A stretch of DNA of 64,000 nt from an uncultured Alphaproteobacteria bacterium (GTDB lineage Bacteria > Pseudomonadota > Alphaproteobacteria > Micavibrionales > Micavibrionaceae). A program made the position numbers and the translations under genes. A model generated the notes under the pieces. It saw nothing but the letters and a program-made list of their open reading frames with translations. It made no database searches and was not told the DNA's origin. Positions 52,754-62,583 of this stretch are shown in pieces (positions within the stretch are counted from its first letter, which is position 1; every line of letters begins with the position of its first letter). The stretch spans positions 1 through 64,000 of the forward strand of contig CAADGI010000008.1 in assembly GCA_900696495.1 (NCBI GenBank), read 5' to 3'.

Positions 52754-54070
52754 ATGGGCATGGCACAGAAGAAGAACGAATATACGGAAGACGGATTTTT
52801 CACGGCGAACCTGGCGACGGGTGATGCGGAAGTCTTCAAGGCGATGAACCAGGAGCTGCAGCGCCAGCAGGACCAGATCGAGCTGATCGCATCGGAGAAT
52901 ATCGCGAGCCGCGCGGTGATCGAGGCGCAGGGTTCGGTGCTGACCAATAAATACGCGGAAGGTTATCCGGGCAAGCGTTATTATCAGGGTTGCGAGTTCG
53001 TCGACATAACCGAGCAACTCGCGGTCGACCGCGCCAACAAGATTTTCGGCACGAAATTCTGCAACGTGCAGCCGCATTCCGGCGCGCAGGCGAACCAGGC
53101 GGTGTTCATGGCGCTGCTGCAGCCGGGCGATACGATTCTCGGTATGAGCCTCGCATTCGGCGGTCACCTGACGCATGGCGCGGCGCCGAACCAGTCGGGC
53201 AAATGGTTCAAGGCGGTGCAATACCAGACGCGCAAAGAGGACGGGCTGCTGGATTACAATGAGATCCAGAAGCTCGCGAACGAGCATAAGCCGCGCATGA
53301 TTATCGCCGGCGCATCGGCCTATCCTCGGGTCATCGACTGGAAAAAATTCCGCGAGATCGCGGATTCCGTTGGTGCTTACCTGTTTGTCGATATGGCGCA
53401 TTATGCGGGCCTGATCGCAGGTGGATCATACCCGTCGCCGGTGCCGCATGCGCATGTTGTAACCACGACGACGCACAAAACGCTGCGGGGCCCCCGCGGC
53501 GGCATCGTACTGACGAATGACGAGGAGATCGCGAAGAAGATCAACTCGGCGGTGTTTCCAGGCCTGCAGGGCGGGCCGCTTGAGCATGTCATCGCGGCGA
53601 AAGCGGTGGCGTTCGGTGAAGCGCTGCAGCCGAGCTTCAAGGTTTATGCAAAGGCCGTGGTTGAAAATGCAAAAATCCTGGCCGATGTGCTGGTAAAAGG
53701 CGGCCTTGAGATTGTCACCGGCGGCACGGACAGCCATATTGTTCTTGTCGATCTGCGCCCGAAGAAGCTGACGGGAAAGGTCGCGGACCTAGCGCTGGAG
53801 CATGCAGGGATCACCTGCAACAAAAATGCCGTGCCGTTTGACCCGGAATCGCCTTTTGTGACTTCCGGCATTCGTCTCGGGACGCCCGCCGGCACAACGC
53901 GGGGCTTCGGTCCGGCTGAATGGAAAGAGATCGGCGGATATATTCTCGAGGTGCTGGACGGCGTTGCCAAAAACGGACCGGAAGGCAACGCCGCCGTTGA
54001 AAAGGCAGTGCGCGCGAAGGTCAAGGCGCTGTGCGCACGCTTCCCGATTTATGAGGTGGCAACACCATAA
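52754..54070 (+). CDS. glyA: Serine hydroxymethyltransferase
   Basis: The 438-residue PLP enzyme interconverts serine and glycine with tetrahydrofolate. [58 protein letters not shown] and the PLP lysine in [16 protein letters not shown] are all intact. ATG 52754 follows AAAGGGAAAAC; an upstream ATG (52739) touches AAGGA too closely. It supplies one-carbon units for purine and folate metabolism, whose genes (purE/K, folK/P) are also in this window. Confidence 0.97.
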   Translation: MGMAQKKNEYTEDGFFTANLATGDAEVFKAMNQELQRQQDQIELIASENIASRAVIEAQGSVLTNKYAEGYPGKRYYQGCEFVDITEQLAVDRANKIFGTKFCNVQPHSGAQANQAVFMALLQPGDTILGMSLAFGGHLTHGAAPNQSGKWFKAVQYQTRKEDGLLDYNEIQKLANEHKPRMIIAGASAYPRVIDWKKFREIADSVGAYLFVDMAHYAGLIAGGSYPSPVPHAHVVTTTTHKTLRGPRGGIVLTNDEEIAKKINSAVFPGLQGGPLEHVIAAKAVAFGEALQPSFKVYAKAVVENAKILADVLVKGGLEIVTGGTDSHIVLVDLRPKKLTGKVADLALEHAGITCNKNAVPFDPESPFVTSGIRLGTPAGTTRGFGPAEWKEIGGYILEVLDGVAKNGPEGNAAVEKAVRAKVKALCARFPIYEVATP

Positions 54071-54080
54071 AGGAGACGTC

Positions 54081-54509
54081 ATGAGCATAATGAATATTTT
54101 GAGAAATGCGGTTCTTCCGACCGAGAAAAAAAACAGCCTGAATTTTTTTATCGGCGGGGAGCAGCGTTCAATTTTTAATGATGCAGGGCTCGAAATCGAC
54201 ATCGCGCATGATATCGATTTGCAAAGCGTAACCGACAAACTGGCGAACTGGCTGGAATTTGTTGAAGATGACGGCCAGGCGCGTTTTTACGGCATCGAGG
54301 ATGTAGGGGAGGCGGAAGCGGAATACCTCCAGCTTAAACATACCGATGACCAAGGCCGAGAAGCCGGTTTTACCTTTACCGGCGACGAGCTTGACGTGGC
54401 GTGGAACAGCCGGATCCATAAATTCGACAGGCAGGAACTCAGGGCTCTTCTCCAGCAAAAATTAGGGCCGAAGACTATGAATTTAAAATATGAGCCTATA
54501 GAGCCGTAG
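54081..54509 (+). CDS. Hypothetical protein between glyA and nrdR
   Basis: The 142-residue product from ATG 54081 follows AAGGAG with 7 nt spacing, 10 nt after glyA, so co-transcription is likely. It is acidic, with alternating strands and helices (AEYLQLKHTDDQGREAGFTF, GDELDVAWNSRIHKF), and no cysteine, signal peptide or membrane segment. No family is recognised. It is followed by nrdR at 10 nt. Confidence 0.75.
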   Translation: MSIMNILRNAVLPTEKKNSLNFFIGGEQRSIFNDAGLEIDIAHDIDLQSVTDKLANWLEFVEDDGQARFYGIEDVGEAEAEYLQLKHTDDQGREAGFTFTGDELDVAWNSRIHKFDRQELRALLQQKLGPKTMNLKYEPIEP

Positions 54510-54519
54510 AGGTTTTTAA

Positions 54520-55011
54520 ATGCGCTGCCCGTTTTGCGGAGATGAAGAGACGCAAGTGAAGGATTCGCGGCCGACGGAGGATAATTCCGCCATCCGCCGC
54601 CGCCGGTCCTGCCCGAAATGCGAGGAGCGTTTCACGACGTTCGAGCGCGTGCAGCTCCGCGAGATGACGGTGATCAAGAACGGCAACCGCAAGCAGCCTT
54701 TCGACCGCGACAAGATCATCCGCTCGATGCAGGTGGCGCTCCGCAAGCGGCCCGCGCAACTCGAGCAGATCGAGAAGGCGGCGAACGACATTGTGCGCCA
54801 GCTGGAGACGCAAGGGGAAGCCGAAATCAGTTCAAAGCAGGTCGGCGAACTGGTGATGAAGGCGCTGATTGATCTGGATGTTGTCGGCTATATCCGCTAT
54901 GCGTCGGTCTATAAGGATTTCAGGGATCCCGCCGATTTCGATGAATTCCTGCAGAGCGTCAAGGACCTCCAGGAATCGGAGCGCAAGACGCGGAATAAAC
55001 GCGCCGGTTAA
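54520..55011 (+). CDS. nrdR: Transcriptional repressor NrdR
   Basis: The 163-residue product has a zinc ribbon ([32 protein letters not shown]) and an ATP-cone domain ([37 protein letters not shown]). NrdR senses dATP/ATP and represses ribonucleotide reductase genes by binding NrdR boxes. Its place before the rib genes and nusB is the common alphaproteobacterial order. AGAGG lies about 7 nt before the ATG. Confidence 0.97.
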   Translation: MRCPFCGDEETQVKDSRPTEDNSAIRRRRSCPKCEERFTTFERVQLREMTVIKNGNRKQPFDRDKIIRSMQVALRKRPAQLEQIEKAANDIVRQLETQGEAEISSKQVGELVMKALIDLDVVGYIRYASVYKDFRDPADFDEFLQSVKDLQESERKTRNKRAG

Positions 55012-55016
55012 TATAT

Positions 55017-55106
55017 GTCATGCCCGCCCCCCCTGCCTTCGCAGAGGGCAAGCTGCGGCGGGCATCCGGCAAAAAGACCGGACCCCCGCCTTCGCGGGGG
55101 TGACAT
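55017..55106. repeat. Family A-like repeat between nrdR and ribD
   Basis: CATGCCCGCCCCCCCTGC-CTTC-GCAGAGGGC with GGCGGGCATCC (about 55019-55067) is followed by CCGGACCCCCGC-CTTC-GCGGGGGTGACAT (55078-55106). It sits inside the nrdR-rib gene series. Confidence 0.75.
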
Positions 55107-55134
55107 TTGTTTTTATTTCTTTAATTATTCCAGC

Positions 55135-56184
55135 ATGACAGATGACGTTGATTACATGCGCATCGCGCTGAGCCTGGCGCGCAGGGGACTGGGCAATGTC
55201 GCGCCCAATCCAAGCGTGGGCTGCGTGCTGGTCAAAAAAGGCGTGATCATAGGGCGCGGGCGCACGGCGCCGGGCGGCCGTCCGCACGCGGAAGCGGAAG
55301 CGCTGGCGCAGGCCGGAAGCGCGGCGAAAGAGGCCACGGCCTATGTGACGCTGGAGCCCTGCGCGGTTGCGGGAAGAGACAGGCCGTGCGCCGGGGCCCT
55401 GGCGCAGGCAGGCGTCAGGCGCGCGGTGATCGGGTGCATCGACCCGAACAAGCTGGTGAATGGGAACGGGATCGGGATTTTAAAGGATGCGGGTGTCGAG
55501 GTTATTACAGGCGTGCTGGAGAAAGAATGCGCGGAACTGAACCGCGGATTCTTCCTGCGCGTGACAGAAGACCGCCCGATGGTGACATTGAAGATGGCGG
55601 TGACGGGCGACGGGATGATCGCACCGGCGTCCGGCAAACGGGAATGGATAACGGGCGAGCTGGCGCGCCGGCATGTGCACCTGATGCGGAGCCAGCATGA
55701 TGCCATTCTGAGCGCAATCGGGACAATTAAGAATGATAATCCGATGCTTACGACGCGGTTTGAAGGTGTGACACATAAAGCGCCGCGTATCATACTGGAT
55801 AAAAAACTGGAAACTCCTCTGGATTCGCAATTGATGCGAACCGTGGATGAAGCGCCGGTATGGATCTTTCATGGCGAGGGGGATGGCAGGGAGCATGAAA
55901 AGCGCGGCGCGAGGCTGTTCAATGCCGGTTATGAGTTGAAGGGGGTTTTGGCGGCGTTGGCAAAGGAAGGGATTACGCGGCTGTTCTTTGAAGGGGGCGG
56001 GACGGTTTTGCAGGAGTTCGTCAAAGCCGGGTATGGCGACCGGTTCCTGCTTTATACGAATCCGGCGAAGCGCTGGCCGGGCGGGCGGGCGCTGAATTTC
56101 CCGGAAATACAGCAGAAACTGGGGCTCAGGCTGGCGGAAACGCAGGCGCTGGGTGAAGATTTGCTGGAAATTTATGAACATTAA
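55135..56184 (+). CDS. ribD: Riboflavin biosynthesis deaminase/reductase RibD
   Basis: The 349-residue bifunctional enzyme deaminates and then reduces the pyrimidine intermediate of riboflavin synthesis. The deaminase domain (about 1-145) has the zinc ligands in PHAEAEAL and LEPCAVAGRDRPCAGAL; the reductase domain (about 150-349) has VTLKMAVTGDGMIAPASGKR and LFFEGGGTVLQEFV. The ATG at 55135 begins the usual MTDDVDYMRIALSLARRGLG; no strong ribosome site is visible, and an upstream extension would translate the repeat. Confidence 0.96.
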   Translation: MTDDVDYMRIALSLARRGLGNVAPNPSVGCVLVKKGVIIGRGRTAPGGRPHAEAEALAQAGSAAKEATAYVTLEPCAVAGRDRPCAGALAQAGVRRAVIGCIDPNKLVNGNGIGILKDAGVEVITGVLEKECAELNRGFFLRVTEDRPMVTLKMAVTGDGMIAPASGKREWITGELARRHVHLMRSQHDAILSAIGTIKNDNPMLTTRFEGVTHKAPRIILDKKLETPLDSQLMRTVDEAPVWIFHGEGDGREHEKRGARLFNAGYELKGVLAALAKEGITRLFFEGGGTVLQEFVKAGYGDRFLLYTNPAKRWPGGRALNFPEIQQKLGLRLAETQALGEDLLEIYEH

Positions 56185-56196
56185 GCCTAAAACAAC

Positions 56197-56223
56197 CAGA
56201 TCCCGGCTTTCGCCGGGATGACG
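56197..56223. repeat. Family A stem-loop between ribD and ribE
   Basis: CAGATCCCGGC-TTTC-GCCGGGATGACGG, single copy, ends 10 nt before the ribE ATG. Confidence 0.8.
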
Positions 56224-56233
56224 GGAAAAAAGA

Positions 56234-56836
56234 ATGTTTACGGGCATTATCCAGACAACGGGCACGGTCAAATCCATCGAGAATGATGGCGATACGCGCA
56301 TTACGATCGAGACGGACATGAACCTCGAGGCCATGCCGCGCGGGGCTTCGATCTGCTGCTCGGGTGTGTGTCTCACCGTGGTTCAGAAGGGCACAGGCTG
56401 GTTTTCTGTGGATGTTTCGCGCGAAACGCTGAGCCGTAGCGGGATTGGCCTGTGGATAAAAGGCACGAGGATCAATCTTGAACCGTCCTTGAAGATGGGC
56501 GACGAGCTGGGCGGGCATTTTGTTTTCGGCCATGTCGACGGGCAGGCCACCATTAAGGATATCAAGATGTCCGGGGAGTCGATGGTTCTGAGCATCGAGG
56601 CGCCGGGGGAGTTGGCCGGGTTTATCGCATCGAAGGGATCGGTGACGCTGGACGGCGTTTCGCTGACGGTGAATGAAGTGCGCGGCAATGTTTTTACCGT
56701 GAATATTATCCCGTTTACTTGGGGCGTGACGACGCTCGGTGAGCGGAAGCTGGGCGATAAACTCAATATCGAGATCGATATGCTCGCACGCTACGTGGCG
56801 CGGGCGCTCGGCATGAACCAGAGGAGCGCGGCATGA
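56234..56836 (+). CDS. ribE: Riboflavin synthase alpha chain
   Basis: The 200-residue product dismutates two 6,7-dimethyl-8-ribityllumazines to riboflavin. The duplicated barrel starts with MFTGIIQTTGTVKSIEND, and each half shows the family pattern: SICCSGVCLTVV with FSVDVSRETL, then SVTLDGVSLTVNEV with FTVNIIPFTW. It overlaps the next gene as ATGA. In this naming ribE is the synthase and ribH the lumazine synthase. Confidence 0.96.
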   Translation: MFTGIIQTTGTVKSIENDGDTRITIETDMNLEAMPRGASICCSGVCLTVVQKGTGWFSVDVSRETLSRSGIGLWIKGTRINLEPSLKMGDELGGHFVFGHVDGQATIKDIKMSGESMVLSIEAPGELAGFIASKGSVTLDGVSLTVNEVRGNVFTVNIIPFTWGVTTLGERKLGDKLNIEIDMLARYVARALGMNQRSAA

Positions 56837-57969
56837 GCAATATCCTGAAGATGCTGAAGCCGGGCGCGGACCCGAGCCCGTTTTCCTCGATCGAGGAGAT
56901 CATCGCGGATATCCGCGCGGGAAAACCGGTGGTGATCGTTGATGACGAGAACCGCGAGAATGAGGGCGACATCATTATCGCGGCGCAATTCGCGACGCCG
57001 GCGGCGATCAATTTCATGATCCAGGAATGCGGCGGTTTTGTATGTTTACCGATGGAGGGCGCGATGGTGGACCAGATTGGCCTGCCGCTGCAGCCCCGCC
57101 AGAATGTCACGGATAACCAGGCGCGCTTCACTGTTTCGATCGAGGCCAAGGAGGGCGTGCATACGGGCGTATCCGCCGAGGACCGCGCGAAGACAATTCA
57201 GGCGGCGATCAACCCGAAGGCGACGCCGGATGATATTTCAACGCCGGGACATGTTTTCCCGCTGCGCGCGAAGGATGGCGGCGTGTTGGTGCGCGCGGGT
57301 CACACGGAGGCGGCGGTCGATCTGGCGCGGCTGGCGGGATTGCGCCCGGCTGGAGTCATTTGCGAGATCATGAACAAGAATGGCAGCATGGCGCGGCTGC
57401 CAGACCTCATTCCTTTCGCCGAGAAACATAAATTGAAAATCGGGACGATTGCGGATTTGATCGCTTACAGGAGAAGAACCGAGTCGCTGGTGCAGAAGAT
57501 TCACGAGAGTGATTTTACAAGTGTTTACGGCGGCGAGTTCAAGTTCAATCTTTATGCAAGCACGGTGCAGTATGCAGAGCATATCGCGCTTACCAAGGGA
57601 AATATCAAACAGACTCAAGGCGATGCAGGCGAGCCAGTGCTGGTGCGCATGCATGCTGTGGATTTTATCGGGGATATCCTTGGGGGTAACCCGAATCCTT
57701 CGCTGCGGCGGTCGATGGAAATCATCGGCAAGGAAGGGCGGGGAATTATCGTTATCCTGCGCGACCCGGATCCGAAATCGCTGTCGCACCGGCTGGCGGT
57801 TCACAAGGACGGGAAGCAGGGTGCATTAAAAGATTACGGCATCGGCGCGCAGATTTTACTGGACCAGGGCGTCCGGAATATGACGCTGCTGACGGATCAT
57901 CCGAAAAACGTTGTTGGCCTCGAGGGCTATGGGTTGTATATAGCCGGTCACAGGCCGCTTGGCGCGTAG
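56833..57969 (+). CDS. ribBA: 3,4-dihydroxy-2-butanone-4-phosphate synthase with degenerate GTP cyclohydrolase II domain
   Basis: The 378-residue product has an intact N-terminal RibB domain (VVIVDDENRENEGDIIIAAQ, HTGVSAEDRAKTI, TPGHVFPLRAKDGGVLVRAG, ICEIMNKNGSMARL). The C-terminal half (about 205-378) follows the GTP cyclohydrolase II fold, but the zinc-cysteine region CLTGDxxxSxxCDCG is replaced by VDFIGDILGGNPNPSLRRSM, without cysteines. The cyclohydrolase activity is therefore probably lost, as in other alphaproteobacteria, and a separate RibA would be needed. The start overlaps ribE by 4 nt. Confidence 0.93.
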   Translation: MSNILKMLKPGADPSPFSSIEEIIADIRAGKPVVIVDDENRENEGDIIIAAQFATPAAINFMIQECGGFVCLPMEGAMVDQIGLPLQPRQNVTDNQARFTVSIEAKEGVHTGVSAEDRAKTIQAAINPKATPDDISTPGHVFPLRAKDGGVLVRAGHTEAAVDLARLAGLRPAGVICEIMNKNGSMARLPDLIPFAEKHKLKIGTIADLIAYRRRTESLVQKIHESDFTSVYGGEFKFNLYASTVQYAEHIALTKGNIKQTQGDAGEPVLVRMHAVDFIGDILGGNPNPSLRRSMEIIGKEGRGIIVILRDPDPKSLSHRLAVHKDGKQGALKDYGIGAQILLDQGVRNMTLLTDHPKNVVGLEGYGLYIAGHRPLGA

Positions 57970-57981
57970 GGAAAATTTCTC

Positions 57982-58434
57982 ATGACCATTGCACATGTTC
58001 TCATTGTCGAGGCGCGGTTCCACGAAGATATCGGTGACATGCTGGTACGCGGCGCGAGAGAGGCGCTCGACGCGGCGGGCGCGACCTATGAACATGTCAC
58101 GGTGCCGGGCGCACTGGAAATTCCGGCGGTAATTAAAATCGCATCGGAAAGAACGGTGAACCGGTTCGATGCCTATGTGGCGCTTGGGTGCGTCATCCGC
58201 GGCGAGACCTATCATTTCGAAATCGTCAGCGACGAGAGCGCTCGCGGGATCGGCGAGCTTGGCGTTCATTACAATCTGCCTGTCGGTAACGGTATCATCA
58301 CCGCTGAAAATATTGAACAGGCGCGGATACGCGCCAATCCGGAGCAGAAGAATGTCGGCGCAGGCGCGGTTCGCGCAGCGTTGCGCGTTCTCGAGATCAA
58401 GCGCGAGAATTCCAAAGCACGGAAAGTTTCCTGA
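57982..58434 (+). CDS. ribH: 6,7-dimethyl-8-ribityllumazine synthase
   Basis: The 150-residue product condenses the butanone phosphate and the ribityl pyrimidine to lumazine. ILIVEARFHEDI-like start, VPGALEIPAVIKIA, ALGCVIRGETYHFEIVSDES (with the catalytic His) and LPVGNGIITAEN are family signatures. It forms pentamers or capsids. It follows ribBA by 12 nt and precedes nusB by 1 nt. Confidence 0.96.
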   Translation: MTIAHVLIVEARFHEDIGDMLVRGAREALDAAGATYEHVTVPGALEIPAVIKIASERTVNRFDAYVALGCVIRGETYHFEIVSDESARGIGELGVHYNLPVGNGIITAENIEQARIRANPEQKNVGAGAVRAALRVLEIKRENSKARKVS

Positions 58435-58435
58435 G

Positions 58436-58894
58436 ATGAGCGCGGAGAGCAGGAAACCATCGGCCAAGGCCAAGAACCTCGCGGCGCGTCTGCTCGCGGT
58501 GCAGGCGCTATATCAATCCATCCAGAACAAGCAGCGCATTTCAAAGGTGAGCCAGGAATTTTTGGCGACGCGGGTCGGGATGGAGGTCGAGGGTGAGACG
58601 ATGGTGGCTCCCGATGGCGCGTTGTTCGAAAAGATTTTGGGTGCAATCGAGGAGCGAGGCGACGATCTCAACGATATCATTAATGCGAATATAACGAATG
58701 AGAACAAGGATGTCGGGATGTTGCTTAAAGCGATACTTATGTGCGCCTCGGCTGAGCTGCTGGTGAACCGGGAAACGGATCAGGGCATTATCATCAACGA
58801 TTACGTCAACGTCGCCCACGGATTCTTCGATTCCGGCGAACCGGGCCTCGCGAACGCCATTCTTGACGCAGTTGCGAAGGCTGTCCGTTCATAA
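58436..58894 (+). CDS. nusB: Transcription antitermination protein NusB
   Basis: The 152-residue all-helical product starts with a basic tail and AKNLAARLLAVQALYQSIQN, the RNA-binding helix. The C-terminal half has LLKAILMCASAELLVNRETD and IIINDYVNVAHGFFDSGEPG, the conserved NusB end. NusB with NusE binds boxA of rRNA leaders for antitermination. ATG 58436 starts 1 nt after the ribH TGA. Placement after ribH is standard. Confidence 0.95.
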   Translation: MSAESRKPSAKAKNLAARLLAVQALYQSIQNKQRISKVSQEFLATRVGMEVEGETMVAPDGALFEKILGAIEERGDDLNDIINANITNENKDVGMLLKAILMCASAELLVNRETDQGIIINDYVNVAHGFFDSGEPGLANAILDAVAKAVRS

Positions 58895-59025
58895 AATAAT
58901 CAATAAAATCAGTAATTTATAAGGTTGAGACCGCTTATTTCCGGTGTTTGTAACATGCCGTTAATCATTTAAGGGTTATGATTAATATTAGGGTTCATAA
59001 AAGAATAAAAATAAGGGGTTTTCTA

Positions 59026-59523
59026 ATGCGCATGGTTTTAATCGCGGTCGTCGCGTTACTTGTGCTCGGCGGGGGTGGCGCCGGCGCATATTTCTATTTC
59101 TCCAAGCCGGCGGAAGCATCGGCCGGTGAAGCGGCCAAGGAAGTCGCCGCAAGTCACGAAAAAGGCAAGGACGAGAAGAAAAAAGGCGGCGGTCATGGCG
59201 GCGGAACGGAGTTCGTCGAGCTCGACCCGCTGATCCTGCCGATCATCGACAATTCAGGCGTGACCCAGACGGTGAGCCTCGTGATCGCGCTGGAGGTCGA
59301 AGACAAGGTGAAGGCCGAAGAGGTCAAGAAACTGACCCCGCGCCTGAAAGACGCTTATATCCAGGATATGTATGGGGTTCTTAACAAGCACGCGGCCCTG
59401 AAAGGCGGCGTGGTGCAGGTTTCGGCGGTGAAAAGCCGCCTGACCAAGATTACGACGGATGTCCTCGGCGAGGACATGGTGTCGGACGTGCTGCTGCAGG
59501 TGGTGCAACAGCGTCCCATTTGA
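59026..59523 (+). CDS. fliL: Flagellar basal body-associated protein FliL
   Basis: The 165-residue product from ATG 59026 (AAGGGG 7-8 nt upstream; an ATG at 58978 is less likely) has one membrane helix (MVLIAVVALLVLGGGGAGAY), a Lys/Gly/His-rich linker (EKGKDEKKKGGGHGGG) and a periplasmic FliL domain (TEFVELDPLILPII, LTPRLKDAYIQDMYGVL). FliL surrounds the stator near the basal body; motA and motB are also in this window. It is transcribed away from nusB and ends at a strong terminator. Confidence 0.9.
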   Translation: MRMVLIAVVALLVLGGGGAGAYFYFSKPAEASAGEAAKEVAASHEKGKDEKKKGGGHGGGTEFVELDPLILPIIDNSGVTQTVSLVIALEVEDKVKAEEVKKLTPRLKDAYIQDMYGVLNKHAALKGGVVQVSAVKSRLTKITTDVLGEDMVSDVLLQVVQQRPI

Positions 59524-59550
59524 GTTTAATGTGAACCCTCTATTTATATG

Positions 59551-59583
59551 GCCCGGGGCTTAAAAGGTCCCGGGTTTTTTCTT
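59551..59583 (+). terminator. Intrinsic terminator after fliL
   Basis: CCCGGGGCT (59552-59560) pairs with GGTCCCGGG (59566-59574), loop TAAAA, followed by six T residues and more. Confidence 0.9.
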
Positions 59584-59589
59584 TTTACG

Positions 59590-59709
59590 GCATCCCGGCC
59601 TCCGCCTTCGCGAGGGTAAACTACAGCCGGGATCCATCCATCCGTTAGCTCAATAATCAGGTTTTGAGCTGTCCTATCCATGGATTCCAGCTTTCGCTGG
59701 AATGACGGA
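59590..59709. repeat. Family A-like repeat, inverted pair
   Basis: GCATCCCGGCCTCCGC-CTTC-GCGAGGG with CAGCCGGGATCCATCC (59590-59641) faces CATGGATTCCAGC-TTTC-GCTGGAATGACGG (59679-59709). The rest of the spacer to hppA shows no gene. Confidence 0.8.
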
Positions 59710-59818
59710 GGGAAAAAGGCCATTGTTTTTGTTTAAAAATCTCATAAACCCTCTTTTCCTGCCGATAAATAATCGTTAGTCTCTCCCCGGATTTTGAAAA
59801 ATAATAACGAGGATCAGT

Positions 59819-61975
59819 ATGACTCTTTCTTTCACCGACCCCTATGTAATCATCGCCCTGTGCGGCATCCTGGCTCTTTTATATGCCATCGTGTCTGCGA
59901 AGCAGATCATGAGCAAAAGCGCCGGTAACGCGCGCATGCAGGAAATCGCTGCCGCCATCCAGGAAGGCGCGAGCGCATATTTGAACCGCCAGTACAGCAC
60001 CATCGGCCTCGTCGGCGGCGCTGTCGTTCTTGTTCTTTACTTCACGCTCGGCTGGCACGTCGCCGGCGGCTTCATCGTCGGCGCGGTTCTTTCGGGGATC
60101 GCCGGTTATGCGGGCATGCTGGTTTCGGTGCGCTCGAACGTCCGCACGACGCAGGCGGCGACCGAAGGTCTTGAGAAAGCGCTGAACGTCGCGTTCAAAG
60201 CGGGCGCGATCACGGGCATGCTGGTTGTCGGTCTCGGACTGCTTGGCGTTGCGGGTTATTACTACGGCCTGCAGCAGCATTTCGGTCTCGACGCCCTGAA
60301 AGGCGATGAGCGCGCGACAATCCTGCGCGTCATTCTCGAAGGTCTTGTCGGTCTCGGCTTCGGCGCGTCGCTGATTTCGATCTTCGCGCGTCTGGGCGGC
60401 GGTATCTTCACTAAAGGCGCCGACGTCGGCGCCGACCTCGTCGGTAAAGTCGAAGCGAACATCCCGGAAGACGACCCCCGCAACGCGGCAGTTATTGCTG
60501 ACAACGTGGGCGACAATGTCGGCGATTGCGCCGGCATGGCCGCGGACCTGTTCGAAACCTACGCGGTGACTGTCGTTGCGACGATGCTGATCGCGTTCAG
60601 CACGTTCGGACCGGACAATGTCGAAACGATGATGATGCTCCCGCTGCTGGTCGGCGCGGTGTCGATCGTCGCGTCGGTGATCGGGACGTATTTCGTCCGT
60701 CTCGGCTCCAACAAAAATATCATGTGGGCTCTTTATAAGGGCTTCATCGTCAGCGCGCTGCTTTCGGCGGCGCTGGTATATTTCGGCGGCACGAAGCTCG
60801 GCCTTCCGGCTGAAGTGACGGCGCTGAACGAGCAAGTCATTACGCTGAAGGACCTGTTCCTGTGCGTGTTGACGGGTCTTGGCGTTACGGGCCTGCTGGT
60901 GTGGATCACCGAGTACTACACCTCGACGAAGTTCCGTCCTGTCAAGGTCGTGGCGAAAGCCTCCGAAACCGGACACGGCACGAACGTCATCCAGGGCCTC
61001 GCGATTTCCCTGGAAGCCACCGCGCTTCCGGTTATCGTGATCTGCGCCGGTATCTATATCGCCTTCACGCTCGCGGGCCTGTACGGCATCGCGATGGCGG
61101 CGACGGCGATGCTCTCGCTGGCGGGTATGGTCGTGGCGCTCGACGCTTACGGTCCTGTCACCGACAACGCAGGCGGTATCGCCGAGATGTCGGGTCTCCC
61201 GGATGAAATCCGCGTGACCACTGACGCATTGGATGCTGTCGGCAACACGACGAAAGCGGTGACGAAAGGCTATGCGATCGGTTCTGCCGGTCTGGCGGCG
61301 CTGGTTCTGTTCGCCGGTTTCACGGAAGAGATCAAGCACTACCTGCCTGAATATGCAGATCTGCAATATTCGCTGCAGGAGCCGTTCGTGATTATCGGAC
61401 TGTTCCTCGGTGGTCTGCTGCCTTACCTGTTCGGCGCGATGTCGATGACGGCCGTTGGCCGCGCGGCGGGTTCCGTCGTGGTCGAGGTCCGCAGGCAGTT
61501 CCGCGAGATCAAGGGTATCATGGAAGGCACCGCGAAGCCGGAATACGGCCGCGCCGTCGACCTGCTGACGAAGGCCGCGATCAAGGAAATGATCGCGCCG
61601 TCGTTGTTGCCGGTCGCCGCGCCTGTGGTTCTATTCGTGATCGTTTACAAACTCAGCGGCGACCTTGGCGACGCGTTCCAGGCTTTGGGCGCGATGCTGG
61701 TCGGTACGATTGTCACGGGTCTGTTCGTCGCCATCTCGATGACCTCGGGCGGCGGCGCGTGGGATAATGCGAAGAAGCTGATCGAGGAAGGCCATCATGG
61801 CGGCAAGGGCTCTCCGGCCCACCATGCTGCCGTTACGGGCGACACGGTCGGCGACCCCTACAAGGACACGGCCGGCCCGGCGGTCAACCCGCTGATCAAG
61901 ATCGCGAACATCGTCGCGATCCTGCTGGTGGCGATTGTCGCGAAATATTTCGGCGTCGCACCGGTCGCGCACTAA
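59819..61975 (+). CDS. hppA: Membrane proton-pumping pyrophosphatase, K+-independent type
   Basis: The 718-residue multi-span membrane enzyme couples pyrophosphate hydrolysis to proton export. About 16 membrane helices are visible. The substrate site has [40 protein letters not shown] and the C-terminal [20 protein letters not shown]. The [15 protein letters not shown] segment has Lys and Thr at the two positions that mark the K+-independent class (Ala and Gly/Ala in the K+-dependent). AACGAGGATC lies before the ATG. A terminator follows at 61992-62019. Confidence 0.97.
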   Translation: MTLSFTDPYVIIALCGILALLYAIVSAKQIMSKSAGNARMQEIAAAIQEGASAYLNRQYSTIGLVGGAVVLVLYFTLGWHVAGGFIVGAVLSGIAGYAGMLVSVRSNVRTTQAATEGLEKALNVAFKAGAITGMLVVGLGLLGVAGYYYGLQQHFGLDALKGDERATILRVILEGLVGLGFGASLISIFARLGGGIFTKGADVGADLVGKVEANIPEDDPRNAAVIADNVGDNVGDCAGMAADLFETYAVTVVATMLIAFSTFGPDNVETMMMLPLLVGAVSIVASVIGTYFVRLGSNKNIMWALYKGFIVSALLSAALVYFGGTKLGLPAEVTALNEQVITLKDLFLCVLTGLGVTGLLVWITEYYTSTKFRPVKVVAKASETGHGTNVIQGLAISLEATALPVIVICAGIYIAFTLAGLYGIAMAATAMLSLAGMVVALDAYGPVTDNAGGIAEMSGLPDEIRVTTDALDAVGNTTKAVTKGYAIGSAGLAALVLFAGFTEEIKHYLPEYADLQYSLQEPFVIIGLFLGGLLPYLFGAMSMTAVGRAAGSVVVEVRRQFREIKGIMEGTAKPEYGRAVDLLTKAAIKEMIAPSLLPVAAPVVLFVIVYKLSGDLGDAFQALGAMLVGTIVTGLFVAISMTSGGGAWDNAKKLIEEGHHGGKGSPAHHAAVTGDTVGDPYKDTAGPAVNPLIKIANIVAILLVAIVAKYFGVAPVAH

Positions 61976-61991
61976 GGAAAACCAAGACACG

Positions 61992-62019
61992 AAAAACCCC
62001 GCTTCGGCGGGGTTTTTTT
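61992..62019. terminator. Bidirectional intrinsic terminator
   Basis: AAAAACCCCGC (61992-62002) pairs with GCGGGGTTTTT (62007-62017) around TTCG, followed by more T. A and T tracts on both sides serve hppA and the convergent bamE-like gene. Confidence 0.95.
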
Positions 62020-62041
62020 ATTTGCGTGAATTAGCGCCCGA

Positions 62042-62521
62042 TTAACGGCCAGGTCTGGTGGGTGAGCTATTAGGCTGCGAGTTGAAACGACCGATATTGC
62101 CGAGCATCTGCTGCATGATGGTCATGTCGTTGCCGTGCGTGGGGGTTTTGCTGCGCTCGATCGGTACGTCGAGGCTCGCGCCCTTGGGCATTTCCTTCAG
62201 GAAATAAACCGTGCTGTCGGGATTGAAGACGACGACCACGACGCGCTCTTTCGTCACTTCGGGGTCAAGAATGCCCTTTTTCTCAGTTTCCTGGCCGATG
62301 TAATACCAGACGTCATCGTTGAATGGCGCCTGTGTCGTGGGCGAGCCAAGGATGCGGAGAACGTCGGAGCGCGTATGAATGCCGGGAATGATGGTTTTCA
62401 TCTGCTGGTCTTCCAGCATGTTGCCGCGCTGCGCCACCGTGGGCGTGCAGGCGGGAGCGGCGAACAATGCGGCTGCGGCCAGGAGCAGGAATTTCGATGT
62501 CTTCGGTTTCATATATTTCAT
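62042..62521 (-). CDS. bamE: Outer membrane assembly lipoprotein BamE (SmpA/OmlA)
   Basis: The 159-residue product has a lipoprotein signal peptide ending in APAC (Cys at about 25). The SmpA/OmlA domain follows: IIPGIHTRSDVLRILGSPTT, NDDVWYYIGQETEKKG and VVVVFNPDSTVYFLKEM. It is a periplasm-facing outer-membrane lipoprotein of the BAM complex. The Pro/Ser/Asn-rich C-terminus is variable. It diverges from the cytochrome bc1 chaperone gene; this order, with DUF177 and rpmF behind, is widespread in alphaproteobacteria. Confidence 0.9.
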   Translation of the reverse strand: MKYMKPKTSKFLLLAAAALFAAPACTPTVAQRGNMLEDQQMKTIIPGIHTRSDVLRILGSPTTQAPFNDDVWYYIGQETEKKGILDPEVTKERVVVVVFNPDSTVYFLKEMPKGASLDVPIERSKTPTHGNDMTIMQQMLGNIGRFNSQPNSSPTRPGR

Positions 62522-62583
62522 GTACTCATCCGGGCTTTTAATCTATATGTCATCACGAGCCAAGTCGAGAGGGCTTAGGAAAC

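Noticed and set aside
59879-61366. Minus-strand ORF of 495 codons
   Set aside because: Antisense to hppA, with Arg/Asp/His-rich composition and no domain.
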